Source: Isoetes taiwanensis (taxonomy: Eukaryota; Streptophyta; Lycopodiopsida; Isoetales; Isoetaceae). Taken from it: 64,000 bases of DNA. Both the position numbers and the translations under genes were made by a program. The notes under the pieces are model-generated. The model did no database searches. It worked only from the letters and a program-made list of their open reading frames with translations, and was not told the origin of the DNA. The stretch spans positions 9,646,777 through 9,710,776 of the forward strand of contig JAJEKV010000044.1 of NCBI GenBank assembly GCA_021234155.1, given 5' to 3'. Numbering within the stretch: position 1 is the stretch's first letter; every line of letters begins with the position of its first letter. Below are positions 33,053-45,981 of the stretch, in pieces.

Positions 33053-36000
33053 TAGAGCATGTTACTCGCTCTATTGGCGCCAGCAATAGAACCGACATTC
33101 CTCGATGGGACGCCTTACTCCCTCCTATTTATTCACTTTTCATTGTTCTATCATCTGCTCTTGAGCTATGCTAGATTTCTCCCTTCTTCTCTATCCTATC
33201 AGCTTCTTCTTGAACCTTAGTCGTGATTTTCACCCTCAAATTCCTTGCATTCACACCTCTGAACCAATTTTTCAGAAGGTATGCCTTGATCTATAGCTGC
33301 TTGGTTTATTTTTGGATTTGGTCCTGGCCTCTGCCTCCTGTTCCGCTTCGCCTCGGTATGCTTGTGCTCCAAATTTTACAGGATGGAGTCAAGGCGGTTG
33401 TGGATCGAGGTGAGTTTTTCCTTCTTTTGATTTTCGCTTTCAAGTATATCTTGATTTGATTTGGGATGGAGTCATGATTGTGGATCACTTCGCTAGTTTT
33501 TTTCCATCTCTCATTTTCTTTTGCAAGTAGCTATCTCTGGTTTATGACAGTCATGGTTTGTGGATCTATACCTTGTTCGGCCTTTGGTCAGGGTTTGCCT
33601 TCCTCGCTGTAGGGCCCACTCTCTACGGGCTTTCTCCTAAATCATCAGCGCCTTCTGATGTAATGGGCCGCTGCCCATGCTCTCCTTCTTCGTTTTGCGA
33701 TCTGATCCTCTTCAGTTTGCATGGGCTGGATTCCGGGCCGATTCGCCATCCGTTAACTGTGATCAAGTCATTAGATGGACATGTAAATACATCGATTCTC
33801 GCCTGTTTTTCTCTCAAGGTGAGGCAATCTATGTAGCCGTGATCCGCTCTATTCCTCGGGCTGATCCGCCTTGTTGAGTCAGAAAAGTCGATTCATCTAG
33901 CCTATGGATCAGCTTCATTTCTTTTTACTTCATCTCCATAATTCATCTTTTTCAGCGAAAGAATCATGATCTCTTTTGGTCGACCGCTTGCCTTCTAGAT
34001 CGTTTCTTGTTAAGTTGAGCTCGCTGTGTTTCTTTTGTCTCGTCTTGAATCTCCCGGATCAAATTGTTTATTTTTATCTTCTTATTCTATTCTTGTTGGG
34101 CGCCGCTTTCTATTCTCAGAGTTTGGATCCTCAGGTTGCGGTCGGTGATTCCCTCGGGTGGTAATCACTCCTATGCTCGCAGAAATCAGCTTCCGCCTGC
34201 CGTGTCAATTCTTGAAGAGGATTGCCCTTTGGTCGTGGGATACCGGTCCTCTCTCCTTCCTTTCTTGTTGTTTGTTAATTTATTTTAGTGGTTCTAAAGC
34301 TGGCTTTGTTAATTGTTTTTGGTCTTCTTGTGACATTTGCGCTTCGGCCGTGGTGCTCTTTTTGTTTTGTATTTGATCATCCTTGTTCCTACTTAAGGTT
34401 GTTGGTCCTTCAGAATCGCTATAATTTTGTCAATTGTATTGCCTTAATCTCGATAAACTACCATGTCTATCTATTGGAAAGGTTGGTGCGGTGTTTTAAT
34501 GCTTCAAGCTCTGGCCTTCCTAGGGATCTTTATGCATGTGCTTCTATAACACTTCAACACATCCTTCGTCTTTGCAGTTGTCTTACTTGGCTTAATCTTT
34601 CTACATTTTGCCTAGATTTTTCTTTTTTAAAGGTTCATGCTTGATCTCAGCCAGAGGTTTTTTGTGTTGGGGAACACAAACCCGATCCTCTTATTCAGTC
34701 ACGCATCACTTCGTGGTTTTATCCAAAGCCGAAGCGAGAACCTAGCTTTGATCCCGACCCTCTGCCAAGGCCTAGATTCGAAGCTGGCAAGGTAATGTGG
34801 GTCAGCTTAATCCTCGCTTTAATATCATTGGAGTTTTTACGTTGTTATTAGAAATCTCTACCACATGTGTGAGATTGTGGCCTATGGATAAGGCCTCTTT
34901 TCTAGTTTCCTCGTCCGTAGTTTGGATCCCACCTCAGCAAAGGTATGTGTTTTTGCATTTTTCACGCTTTAAATGTTTCTATCTATGAATTTTGCCTAGG
35001 ATGTATTTTTCATCTAAACATTTTCGCCTATTAATGTTGCTATGGGATGTGTTCTGCTTTTCTATGTTTCCTCATATTGCTGAGTTTTACATTATTGTGC
35101 CTTCGACCGCTATCAATCTATTATCCCTTTAGAAGGTGGCTGGGTTTGTGTCTCTTATGGAGATGGATTTATTATTAGAGACACTATGTTCACTAAGCAC
35201 ATAACTCTATTCTATTTTTGCTCTTTGATCTTCTTTGCATTTTTCTCAAGTAGCCTAAATTCGCTTTTTTGCATATGAACATATTTCTCAAGATTGAAAA
35301 ATTTCCCATTCTCGTGGGAGCATCCATTTGAGCATATAGTGGTCTCTATCGGAGCATCTAGTTCATTACTTGGCTATTCCATGGATTTATCTTTCGTGAC
35401 TATGGTAGCATCTTTGTACCATATGTTTTACTGCGGTGGATGTGCATCTATTTTGTCCCATTGTTTCTCCTCGTGTTTTGTTGACTTTTTCTCTCGCAGG
35501 TTATAGATCTCCCATAATTGCTGATGTTTATGATGACATGGTTCGTTGGTTTCGCGGTTGATTCCTTTTTTCTCTCTATTTTTTGCCTTCTCAGAGTTTT
35601 CATTCGTATTCTATGCTTGCATCTATTTCTTTTACCGCATGTTTTCCATCGCCATGATCCGTATGGTTCTTGCTTCATTATTCAAAATTACTCCACGCAT
35701 CAAGACATTCCATGCTTCTAGAAGCATTCCTCGCTTACCCCATTTTTCTTTTTGGTCATGGTTTCCACTTTTGATTGCCCCTTTTCCTTTGTAAGTTGTG
35801 TGGATTCTTTGTGGTCATTGCCTAAATTGCTATATTTTGCGTGTATGACCCATTCTAACGCTTTTTGCTCCCATTTGTTTGCTTATTAGCTTTTTTTGAC
35901 TTTGCTATTTGTCCCATAAAATTTATATTCTCATTTTTCTATTCTTTGTTTCATTATCCTCTTTCAATGCCGCCATATTCTTTTGTCCCCGAAGTTATTC

Positions 36001-39000
36001 CATTTACTTTCCCCTAATGAAGCTTTGTCCGAGGTTGTCAGCTTGCTCCTTTATTCTTGACTCGCCTTTTTGTTCTCGCTTTACTCCCTCACCTTCGTAT
36101 TGTTTTATTCTTGGTCGCCTCATGTTCAAATTTCTCTTCCTTCTTTTCTTATGGTTTGTTAGTTTCCTTTTACACCATTTGTTCTGTTATCCATATGCTC
36201 GCCTCTATTCATGAATCTCGCTCCCATCCTCCATTGGATTTTTTCTCCTTAGATTCTTTTGGGGGTCCTGCTTATATGGTTTGGTGTTGCTATTATTTGA
36301 GCATTAGGTATTGCAATCTAAGTTTGTTCATTTTCCTTTTCATGGCACTCTCACTGCTATTAACACCTTTTGAGCCGCATTTCAATGGTTGGTTTCTTCC
36401 TTACTCTATGACTTAGTTGGGGTCTTGGTTTCAGTTTCTCTCATCCTGACTACTTGCTTTATTTCGCTTACTATTTTATTCTTTTTTATTTCCATTTGCT
36501 CCATTGTCGACATGTTGTTCCATACTCACTATTCTGCAGAGTAAATTCCATTATTCCATTACTTTATCGACCTCTGGATCGCCTACCAGATTCTCCGCTT
36601 CGCCTAGTTTGAGTTTCCATTGAGTCTTGTTATTACCTTTCCCTTTTTGGTCACATGAGTTCCATTTGGCCTTTTCCATTGCATTTTGTTTTTGCTCCAA
36701 TTGCTCATTTTGTTCTCTCAAGTATCCTTTTGAGTTTTCGCTTATGCTAATACGCTCCATTAGTCGTGCTTCTTTATGTTAGTTCCATTTGCTCCTTTGG
36801 CACTTCCATGATTCCGCTTGGTCATGCTTGCTCTTCTTTTTGCACCCTTCTTCGGGCCATGCCTTGATCATAGCAGTATCTTGTTAATTTCCCTTTTGTT
36901 GTGTCTTCTCGCCTCTATCAATTCTTAGTTGTGTGTTTTCGCCGGTGTATTCTCGTTTCCATTTCTAGCTTTTATCCATTACCTTCCTTCTCAAGCTATT
37001 GTAGGCCGTCCTCAAGCTTTAGCTGCTAATTTTGCCCTATGTTTTCTTAGTTCTTGAACCGGGGCCATGCTCTCTTTTTTCCACTCGGGCGCTTCTTCTT
37101 GATTATTTGACATAAGTTCTTGCATTTTTCTGAGTGTGCTTGATTTGATGTCCGCAATTGTTCATCTTTTATCTCTTTGTGGATTGGGGTACATGTTAGA
37201 CTTTGGAATGCGGTATCTCCAGTATTATATTTCTTTTCTTTTATTTTTAGTCCTTTTTTGCTCTAGGGTCTTCTTTTTCTTTTTCTTGATATCATCATCT
37301 CGCCATATGTATTTCCGACATGTTTTTTGGGTTATTCTAATCCATCCTTTGCCATTCCTTTCCATTATCTAAAATGTGTGCTTTTTTTCCTCCTTTTGCT
37401 CATCTCTTTCCATATTTTCCTTTTCCTCAAAGACTTGGTGCCTTTTTCTCCATTTGTTCCGGGGCCCACGCTACCATTTGTTTGTTTCTCGGTGTTTGGT
37501 ATTGTCACTTGGGGTGTTGTTTCTCATGTCTTTCTTTCGTGACATCCTTTGTTGTCTCTATTGTGTAAATCACTCGGTTCCAAAGGCCCCATCACCTTCA
37601 TTTGTGCATTCTATTTGTTGCGGTGTTGACCTTGTAGACTCAAGGTTCCTCCCTTTTATTTATTCCACATTAAATCGCTTTTATTTTCTACATACGCTTT
37701 CATTATGGGCTTGGTGCACTCCATTTGCATACCTCATTATCCTAGAGTCTACTTTTATATCATTTCTCTTTAATTGTATTGCATTGTTTCCTTTTAATTT
37801 ATTTCTTCTTTTATTGTTTCGCTTTTAACTCTAGTGACATTATTCCTATTTTAGTCACATTGGTCCTCTTGCTCTCTTTCGGTTTTCGGGGCTTTTTCTA
37901 TTGCTAGTTAGATAGTTTGCTTTTTATAGTATCTTGTTAGTGTGATATGTATTGGACACAGTGATTTGAGATCGTTACTTTGATGATGACATCATGTTCG
38001 TGGCTCGTCACGTTGTCCCATCAGCTTCCCTCATTCTTACCGCTTTTTCCATTTGTTTTCATTCTAGTACCCTGCCCCATCTCTTACAGCATTCCCTCCA
38101 TCGTGTTCTCCTTCATTTTATTTATTCCATTCTCGCATTACGTGCTCTTCTCGCTTCTTCATATTGTTCCTTTTGTTCTGCTTCTTATCTCCTTTTTTCC
38201 TCCATTTTTCTTAGTTTCTCTTTCCTTCTGCTTTTACTCGAGCTAAGGCCGAGTAGTTGGGATTTGTTATGTACATTTATTGGACATTAGTAATTTGAGA
38301 TCGCTACTTTGATGATGACATCATGTTCGTGGTCGTCCACGCTTGTCCCATAAGTTCCTTCCCTCGCTCTCTATCAAGATTTTTTCCATTGTCTTCTTAT
38401 ATTCTTATGTTCCTGCCTAATCTCTCTTGCAGTACCTCCATCGTTCTCCTTCTATTTTATTTATTCCATCATTTTGCATTCTCGCATTACTTGCTCTTTT
38501 CTCGCCTCCTCATTGTTCCCTTTTATCTCTCGCTCTTTATCTCTTTTTTTCCTCCATTTTTTTCTTCTTTAGTTTCTCTTCCTTCTGTTTTTACTCATTG
38601 CCGCCAAATTTTATCTATGCATTCTCCTTTTCTTCCAAAGTGACCTTGTAGACTCGCCTTTCTTTATACTTTATATTTCTTTGGCTTCTTCTTCCTTTCG
38701 TGTTCTATGTCAGGTAGTTTTTGAGTTTCTTGTTCTCTTCTATTTCCGCCAAGATATGCCTATCATAGGATCTAGCTACTGGGCTCTATTGCTACAAAGA
38801 ATAGAACCGTATATTCCTTTTGGATGGGGACGCCCTTTGCTACCTCCTATTTTATTCAAATTTCTTTTCATTGCTTTTTGTTCTATCATCGCTCGGTTGT
38901 ATTCTTCTTTCTCTATCCTATCAGCTCTCACCTCCCTCCCTTGTTGATTTTTTCATTGATCGTGTTCGCTATTTCTTTTTCATGTCCTTAAATTTACATT

Positions 39001-39592
39001 CTTGATTTCTCGCGGCTTTTGTAGCCTTTTTGATTGGTTTACTCTTTTCTCAAGATGGCACTAGTATTTTATTTATTCATTCATGTTTTCCTGTATTTTG
39101 TGCCTCGAAATAATATTTCTATTATTCATGTTTTCTCTACAGGGCGCTGTTGCCTCCGGTGATCATATATTTATTGTTTTTCTCTGCTGCATACTGTAGC
39201 CTCCTCGGTGCCACCTCTAACTGCTGGTTTCCCCGCTGCATGGCGTCATTCCGGGCTTACCTGCCTCATTGGCTCACCAAGTGTTTCTCTACAGGCCTCT
39301 CGAGCCTCCGAAGCCTTTTCCTATGGTATCCGGAATTTTGACGGGCATATTTTTCTTTTCGTACTTTGATTCCGTAGTGACGTTTTAAGGCTTGTGGTTG
39401 CTATAGTGCGGGGTCGCGGTTTCCTCAACTCTTGCTTGGAGTTTCAAAACCTAAGAAGGCGCGGGTTCTTCTTCCCGGATGAGGGAGCGTCTTCTACCTT
39501 TCAGATCGTTCAAGTGGCGGATTAAATCATTTTCGCCGTATTCCCTTCAGCCACCGGCCGTCACCCGTGTCTCTGGCAAGTTTTCTGCCGTC
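33053..39592. mobile_element. Nested 6.5-kb non-coding insertion in the 5' LTR (LARD-like)
   Basis: The two halves of the 5' LTR are separated by this segment. Its left end (33,060-33,260) and a segment near its right end (38,770-39,010) are similar: CTCTATTG, AATAGAACCG, GGGACGCC, TTGTTCTATCAT and TCTCTATCCTATCAGCT are shared in order. They may be its own diverged terminal repeats of about 0.8 kb. The interior codes for nothing recognisable and is strongly pyrimidine-rich on the plus strand, so the hydrophobic plus-strand open frames are compositional. This fits a large retrotransposon derivative (LARD); the right boundary is approximate. Confidence 0.5.
37925..38640. repeat. Two-copy tandem duplication, about 345-bp unit
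   Basis: TATTGGACACAGTGATTTGAG, ACTTTGATGATGACATCATG and the T/C-rich stretch after them at 37,948-38,240 recur at 38,278-38,600 with moderate divergence. Confidence 0.8.
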
Positions 39593-40512
39593 ATATAATC
39601 AACTTAAATGGCAAATATAATAATACAATCACTAAGGGTGAATACATCATAAACATCAAAGATACAAATAAATATCAATATGAAATAATAATAAAGAAAA
39701 AGGAAAACCTACCTGTGGCTCGACCAAGGGGGTAAGGATCACGCTTGGGCCTCCGTGTGTTGGCTGCGCATGTAATTCATGGTAAATTGGATTTAATGGG
39801 TATAAGAACATAGCTTAGTAGTCCACTCCATCTCAGCCTCGTGTACACTTTGCGTGCAGGGTAGGTTGAAAAGTATTGGACCTCGGACTCCCCAGCTCCG
39901 CCGAAAGTGCATAGGCCAAAGGGCTACTACTACCGGGTTGCATCTCCCAGCCTCGGATGAGGCAGAGGAGAGTCACCTCCCCTCCAGAGGCATCCATGCC
40001 CATCACAAAGTGCTAGAGGGCCACCGCCTCAGACTGACTTCAACCCAATGGAGAGTGACATCACTCCACCTGGCGCCGAGCTCATGCCTTTCCTACACTC
40101 GACAAGCTATTAAGCTTCCAGCCTACATAGACCCCCTGAGGCTACACACTGCAGGGGAGGGGTTAACTGCGATGAGACAAGTTCCTCCTTGTCAACCTGC
40201 CTAGTCCCGCCACCACAACCGGGGGCCTCTGCACGGCCGCATGTGTAATCGGGAACTAATAGGCTATCTAGGGATCATCTCGCTGGCTACTGCCAGGGGC
40301 CTCTCCCCTTCCCCAATATATGGAGGTCACAGAGTGAAATACAAATATCATCATGTAATCGAAATAAGCCATTAACATCTAATTTACCTACCTAAACATC
40401 TAGTCCTTCTTTGTTAGCTTATGATCTCTTGGATCTATAAGGCCTCTTACCAACATCCAACATGCTAAACTTAGCCATACCTAGCCAATTCTACAAGCAC
40501 CAATTTGAATCA
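39593..40512 (-). mobile_element. 5' LTR of the gypsy element, outer part
   Basis: It parallels 20,600-21,515. Shared words include AATACAATCAC, AAAACCTACCTGTGGCTC, TTGAAAAGTATTG, GATGAGGCAGAGGAGAG, AACCCAATGGAGAGTGA, GATGAGACAAGTTCCTCCTTG and GATCATCTCGCT. The outer end reads GAATCA at 40,507-40,512 and is followed by TGCAT, the same pentamer that precedes the 3' LTR at 20,408-20,412. Confidence 0.72.
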
Positions 40513-41585
40513 TGCATTGTTCATTTTGGTATTACCATGTGTTGCAAACTTTGTTGTAGTGTGTCATTCATGCGACATGTAAAACCATTCTTCTTATACA
40601 CTCAAGTAATTTACTCCATATGTTACAGCAATGTGGAAATAGCGTTTTAAAGATGGTGTCTAAGGAAATGATATGCTAAAAGATTTCACAAAATTCTTAT
40701 AATAAGTGACTAGTGTTTCAAGTGTAGGTAAATTTATTACTAAACTGCTTGTGTGTGTGAATATATGTCTGTTTGCATTAAGATCTTCTAAACGCAGTTT
40801 CATTTATTTCCTTTTGAGGTTCATATACGCATCTTTTGACCACTATGAAGAGAGAGGATTTATTACGAGAGCTCTTATTCTATATGTCAAAAACAAAACA
40901 ATCCTTGAGATGTGAGTTAGCATCAAGTAGAATAAAATAACATGTCTTTACTTTTATCAATACGTATATAAGGCGCTTTCCTTTATATTTGAAGGTAATA
41001 TTTTTGCCCTCTGTGAAAAGCGGCAAGACGCATACATGTTCTATAAAAATAAAACAAAAATAAAAACTAAAATGGAACATGTGTGTGTGACGCTATCATG
41101 GAGCTTGCAACCGGGCCGGATTTTAGAATTCCACAGACGAATTACAGGATCTGGACGCTCTCCTTCCTTCCTCGCAAGCAATCTTTCTGCCATGGGCGAT
41201 GGGCTTCTCGCTTCAAGCTTCAACACAAATCGCTCTAAGATCCTAAATGCACCGATGCTTATTCTGCATAATGGTCCTGCTATGGCGATTGGCTTCTACT
41301 TTCAAGCTTCAACAAATCGCTTACAAAATAAGAAATAGGTCAAGAAAAAGGGGATCTAGCAAAAGTACTTTATACGGGAGATGTTGAGCCAAGCGAAACA
41401 AATGAAGGAGATCAAGTAATGATTTCTATTAGTTGCTAATACAAGGATGATATAGAAATAATAGTGGAATTTAGCTATCTATTTTTTTGGCAGGTGGAAA
41501 CTTTTGTATGTGTTATCCACAAGAGTTTGAGTATATGAAGTGCTATCTCAAACTCCTATAAATTAGCCAAAATTTGATGTCCTAC

Positions 41586-41747
41586 AAGCCCTAACATTCG
41601 CTAGCAATAATGGCACAGAAAGAACCATAATGCTAAGCCAATCTCTTTCCAACATTTATATTCATGTTGTTGCTGTATATAATCAATCTCCAAAGCATAA
41701 AACTCCAACTAGATGATGATGCCCCACTAACATGTGGAAAAATAGGA
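41586..41747 (-). repeat. Dispersed repeat, inverted partner of 20.0 kb
   Basis: The reverse complement of this segment matches 20,004-20,147 over most of its length (GTTAGTGGGGCATCATC, AATGTTGGAAAGAGAT, TGTGCCATTATTGCTAG). The strand given is relative to that copy. Confidence 0.8.
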
Positions 41748-43741
41748 GCAGCGTCTATAGGCAGGCGTGACAGAGTTTTTGGGGTATAAAAGGATTCTTC
41801 GTCATCATGTCACGACTTTTAGTTTTTTGTTTGTTTTGTTAAAAACTATTTGCCTAGGTTTTTAAATATATGATATTCTCCATTATGATTAAGTGCCCTA
41901 AGGTCTGTATTCTAATGATAGTTCTTTGTTTGTAGGTATAGTTCGGCAACAAGAATAAAATTTGAGGTTGTCAATTCGTGTATTGAGCTCCTCTCTAGGT
42001 TTAAACTTCTATATGAGCCTCTTGGGCACCATTAAGCCATGTTAGCTTTCACCCAAAATGCTTTTCAAAAGGTACTATAGGCGCTTATGGCATTCATCTT
42101 TACCTTTATGTATCCGTATATGTATTATGACATACATCATTAAATTGTTCACATCTACAAAATGTAAAGATGTTATTTTTCTAGCTTATTTTTCTAATGT
42201 TGAAGGCATCTTATATCTAACGAGTGCTAATGTTGCAGGCTTTAGCAAATGTGCATAGTTCTTTGGTATATTTAGGCGATATAGAAACAAATGAAGATCT
42301 AAGCCTCCATTCCTTCATTACTTTCTTATATGATTTCCTAGAAACCCATTTAATGGCAAAAACTCTATTAAATTGGGTTTCAATATTTAAACCCCAATGT
42401 ATCATAATGAAAATTAGGAGTGAGCTTTTAATTGATACCAAATGTCAACTATTTTGATAAATTTGTCATCTGCTATATGAAGAGTATTTTGATTAGATCA
42501 TGCTCACTAAACGCCCTCAAATGGATCATCTAAAATGGTCATCAAACAACCACATATGGCCAAAAGACAATAGACCATATATCCAATCCAGCCTTACTTC
42601 CAGCCCCCAATTTGTGGGTATGATATCTAGTTCTCCAATATCAAACAAAAATGATCTACATCAAAGATCTCTATTTCATGTTGTTCTTTTGCCTTTGCCA
42701 TGCCTTGCTCTTGCTCTGTCTGTGCCCTGCCCTGTCTCAAATCCTAAAGCATGCCCCTGCTCGCCTGCTCTGTCTGCACTCTGGAGCATGTGCTCTTGCC
42801 CTTGCCCTTCCCTTGCTCTTGACCCTGTCTCATACTTGGGGCATGTGCTCTGCCCTTTTGCTCCACTAATGTGACCCCAAGGCTATCCTGTTTGCACTCG
42901 GCTGCATGATTGCATCTTCTAAGTTGTTTCTGCTCATTTGGCGATAAGTGCACATTCTAGCCTTTAATCCAATGTTTGAGGCATCACAGCACCTGTCTGC
43001 CTTTCCTTTTTTTGAAGTGTGAAGTGCCTTCTATTTCTGTCATGTTTCATATGAATGTTTTACTAGCAAGAGCCCGAGAATAACTCCATTACTAACGATG
43101 AGTGGGTTTATGGTGTTTGAGTTTGATTCCACCAGAACCGCCTTCTTGGAGTCATCATAATCAAGTATCATTACATGTGCCGCCAAAATAGTACTATGCA
43201 TGCATTGGGGAAAATCTCCATTGTGTCACAAGTTTCAAATGCTTCTGTCATTTAGACGATCCAAGTTCCTTGCTTGCTGCTGAGATGACCAAGTCCAAAT
43301 TCCATGTTATGGGCTGGTACATCTATCGCTTTGTATGGGGGCCTTAATAGCTGCACGTAAGATTTCTTCCGAAATCTGATCAAGGGCAGAGCTCCCACCA
43401 GCATGCATTGCACGAAAGTGCTCATGTTGTTTGGAATTGCATGACAAATACCTATGGCTTCAAAGTATGAGGCGTGGCTCCCTTCTGCTGTGGCACTTTT
43501 TCTTCCTCTTCTTAATCTCTGCACACCCAAACTGCTTGATCTCACGTTCTACAACGAGGTGGTGTTGAAACTGAGATGTAATGGGCATGGAAACTCAAGA
43601 TCATACCTCTTGTAGAAGCCGCTAACTACTCTTAGGATCTCGGATTTTCTCCTTACTTTCTTCTTCCCTGATTCCTACTTCTCCTCCCTCCTACCTCCTC
43701 TTCCGCTCGATCATCGCCTGATCAAACTGGGATCTCTTCCA

Positions 43742-43862
43742 CTTAGTAATCTAAGAATTTCATCACTTCGGCCCAAACCTATATAATACTTCACCCAAGT
43801 TATCAGCCACTTCTCTAGGTTTGAGGCTAAGGCAAAGACTAAAAGTGATTTCCCATCCCAAC
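43742..43862. repeat. Dispersed repeat, copy 1 (partner at 59.3 kb)
   Basis: CCAAACCTATATAATACTTC then GTTATCAGCC, TAGGTTTGAGGC and AAAGTGATTTC.CATCCCA are shared in order with 59,301-59,420 in the same orientation. Function unknown. Confidence 0.8.
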
Positions 43863-45981
43863 TGCTTTGTGACGCTGAATAATCCACCTCTACCAGAAAG
43901 TGATTCTTCCTAGCCCCAGCAGCCACCAGATATCCAAAATTCCTAATGAACCCTAATCCCCATAATGAGATCAATCAATTCCTATGGAGGTCAATTTTCC
44001 TCGAGGAGGATATGAAAGTCCAACTGCATGATTGTAGCGCCTTTAGAAAAGTCTAGCTTCAATAAAACACAGCCTTTGGTTTGAAAGCTGTTCAAACAGT
44101 ATGCCCCCACATTTTTATATAGTTATCAAGGAACATACTGTTGGATAGAAAGCAGATTGGTGTAGTAGACTAATATTTTTATAGGAGGAAACCTTTGACT
44201 CATGGGCCATGATTTTTTGTAATGTGAGCTTATAAGGTTGTATTACAATGAAATAGGCCTCCAAATAAAAGTCTCTTATCAATTTAAATAAGAGAGATAA
44301 AACCTGGACATAATGAAAAATGATTGGATAACTAAAACCATTAACTGGTGTGAACCAACCATGACAAGATCCTAAAATTTAATGAAATTGAAGGCCATCA
44401 GGCTGTGATCTGATTGATCCTTATTCTGATAGGGTCAACACATTATTAGGCAAAGAGCTAAGAACATCCAGAAACCCTTAGGCCTCACATTGTCCCAATT
44501 GATATCTTAAGGATTAGAAAACAGGCAATATTTTTATAAATAAAAACTTATATACCTTGGATCACAATATGACGGTCAACCTGAATGGAAGAGACGCTTG
44601 AGAAGCCTATTCTGGCAATTTTAAAAGAACTCGAACCTGCACCACTGCAGCTCTGACTTGGTTTAAGTGGCAGCCCTTGTGGCTTCATTCTTCCAACATT
44701 CTTAATATCAAGGCTCCAAATCATCCTCAATATGATGCAAAGAGGGATTTAAAGGGTGAATCTCAGCTTAGATCCTGACTTCTTCCATGGCTATCGGGGT
44801 TTGTTTTTTGTATTTCTTATGATCTCGTGAGATTGAACCATCCCTGATCCATGATTAGAGTGCCTTTTATATGGTAGTCAAAGTTTCAGATTTTCGCATG
44901 AACTCCTCTAAGATTGCTATAGAACTCTAAATTCAAAGATAGAATTTATCATTGCTCAAAATGGAGCAGCTTAACTTTAAATGGAATGTTCCTTGTCTTT
45001 TAATGCCTGTGAGAGTGTTTAGTCTGGAGGAACTGAGGTTGGGTGTCCCAAACAGGCTCTCATCACTAAATACAACACAATTGTCCCAAAAGGTAACTCA
45101 GAATTTTTAACATAAAACTGCCCATGCCAAATAGACTCTTGAGCCAATTCTGCCTTATTCGGACCCATGGTAAATTTGGCAGTGGAAGAAGGATATAACT
45201 GAAAAGGTGAGAGAGCTCCAATAGAGATTCTTAATTTTACCTTTCGGATGTTAAAGTTATTGTTAGACTTAAATTCAAAGATAGGGCTTAAGCCTAGGAT
45301 CCAAGTAACAGAATTCAGGATTTTAGCCGTGCATTAATTTGATACCAAATTAACTCTCTATCTCTTGACTAGTTGAGGCATAGATATCTCACAACCCCAA
45401 AGAAAGCACTTGAGATATTGAAGATCATCAGCCACATCTATTACAAGCACTACATGAGTAGAATGTCGAGATTTTCCAAATTATGACCCCCAGAAGTATT
45501 AGGAAGCCTCAATCCAGATAGAAGACCTGACCTGGACCAATGCGTACCAGCCAGGCTTGAACACTCAAAGTTGGGGAGTCCTTTTAGCCTTCCAGAGCAG
45601 TATCTGCCTTGAGATTCCACTGGTGAAATAGCCCTCCTTCTCTTAAGGGACGCTAATTCTCTTAAATTCCCAAGATAGAATTCCCATTTGGAAAATCAAG
45701 ATAATATGAAGAGATCACCAGAATTCCAAATTCTCAGTCTTATTCCTGTCACTTGTGGGTACTGATTATTAAGAATTCTATTAGAATGCTTAATTTTAGC
45801 TTTATTTTTAACCTTCCTTTTTAGATTTAGGATTGGCAGATAGAGTACAGGATGAGGAAATTAATAAGTAAGAGTCATCTTCCCATGAATCATTATTAAC
45901 AATATTTAAAGCACTATTATTGATCCTATTTCTTTGTCGAAATATCAATATCGTGAGTTTTTATCTCAGTCAGGTATATGA

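Larger units (their letters stand above)
40518..45975. other. 5.4 kb without a recognisable gene
   Basis: Reading both strands gave no conserved domain. Contents that can be named: a small duplication of TTCAAGCTTCAACA-containing units (41,198-41,321), the inverted partner of 20.0 kb (41,586-41,747), a TTGCCC/CTGTC low-complexity tract (42,690-42,870), and a copy of a dispersed repeat (43,742-43,862). The region 44-46 kb is ordinary AT-rich DNA. Confidence 0.5.

Noticed and set aside
33976-38947. Many hydrophobic plus-strand open frames that look like membrane proteins
   Set aside because: They follow from the T/C-rich composition (Phe, Leu, Ser codons); overlapping frames are all similar and none has splice logic or a family signature.
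42500-42874. 124-codon plus-strand frame, Pro/Ser/Cys-rich
   Set aside because: Its second half is the TTGCCC/CTGTC low-complexity tract; a shifted frame is equally open.
43711-43974. 87-codon minus-strand frame across the dispersed repeat
   Set aside because: The second copy of the repeat at 59.3 kb does not keep the frame open, so there is no sign of coding constraint.
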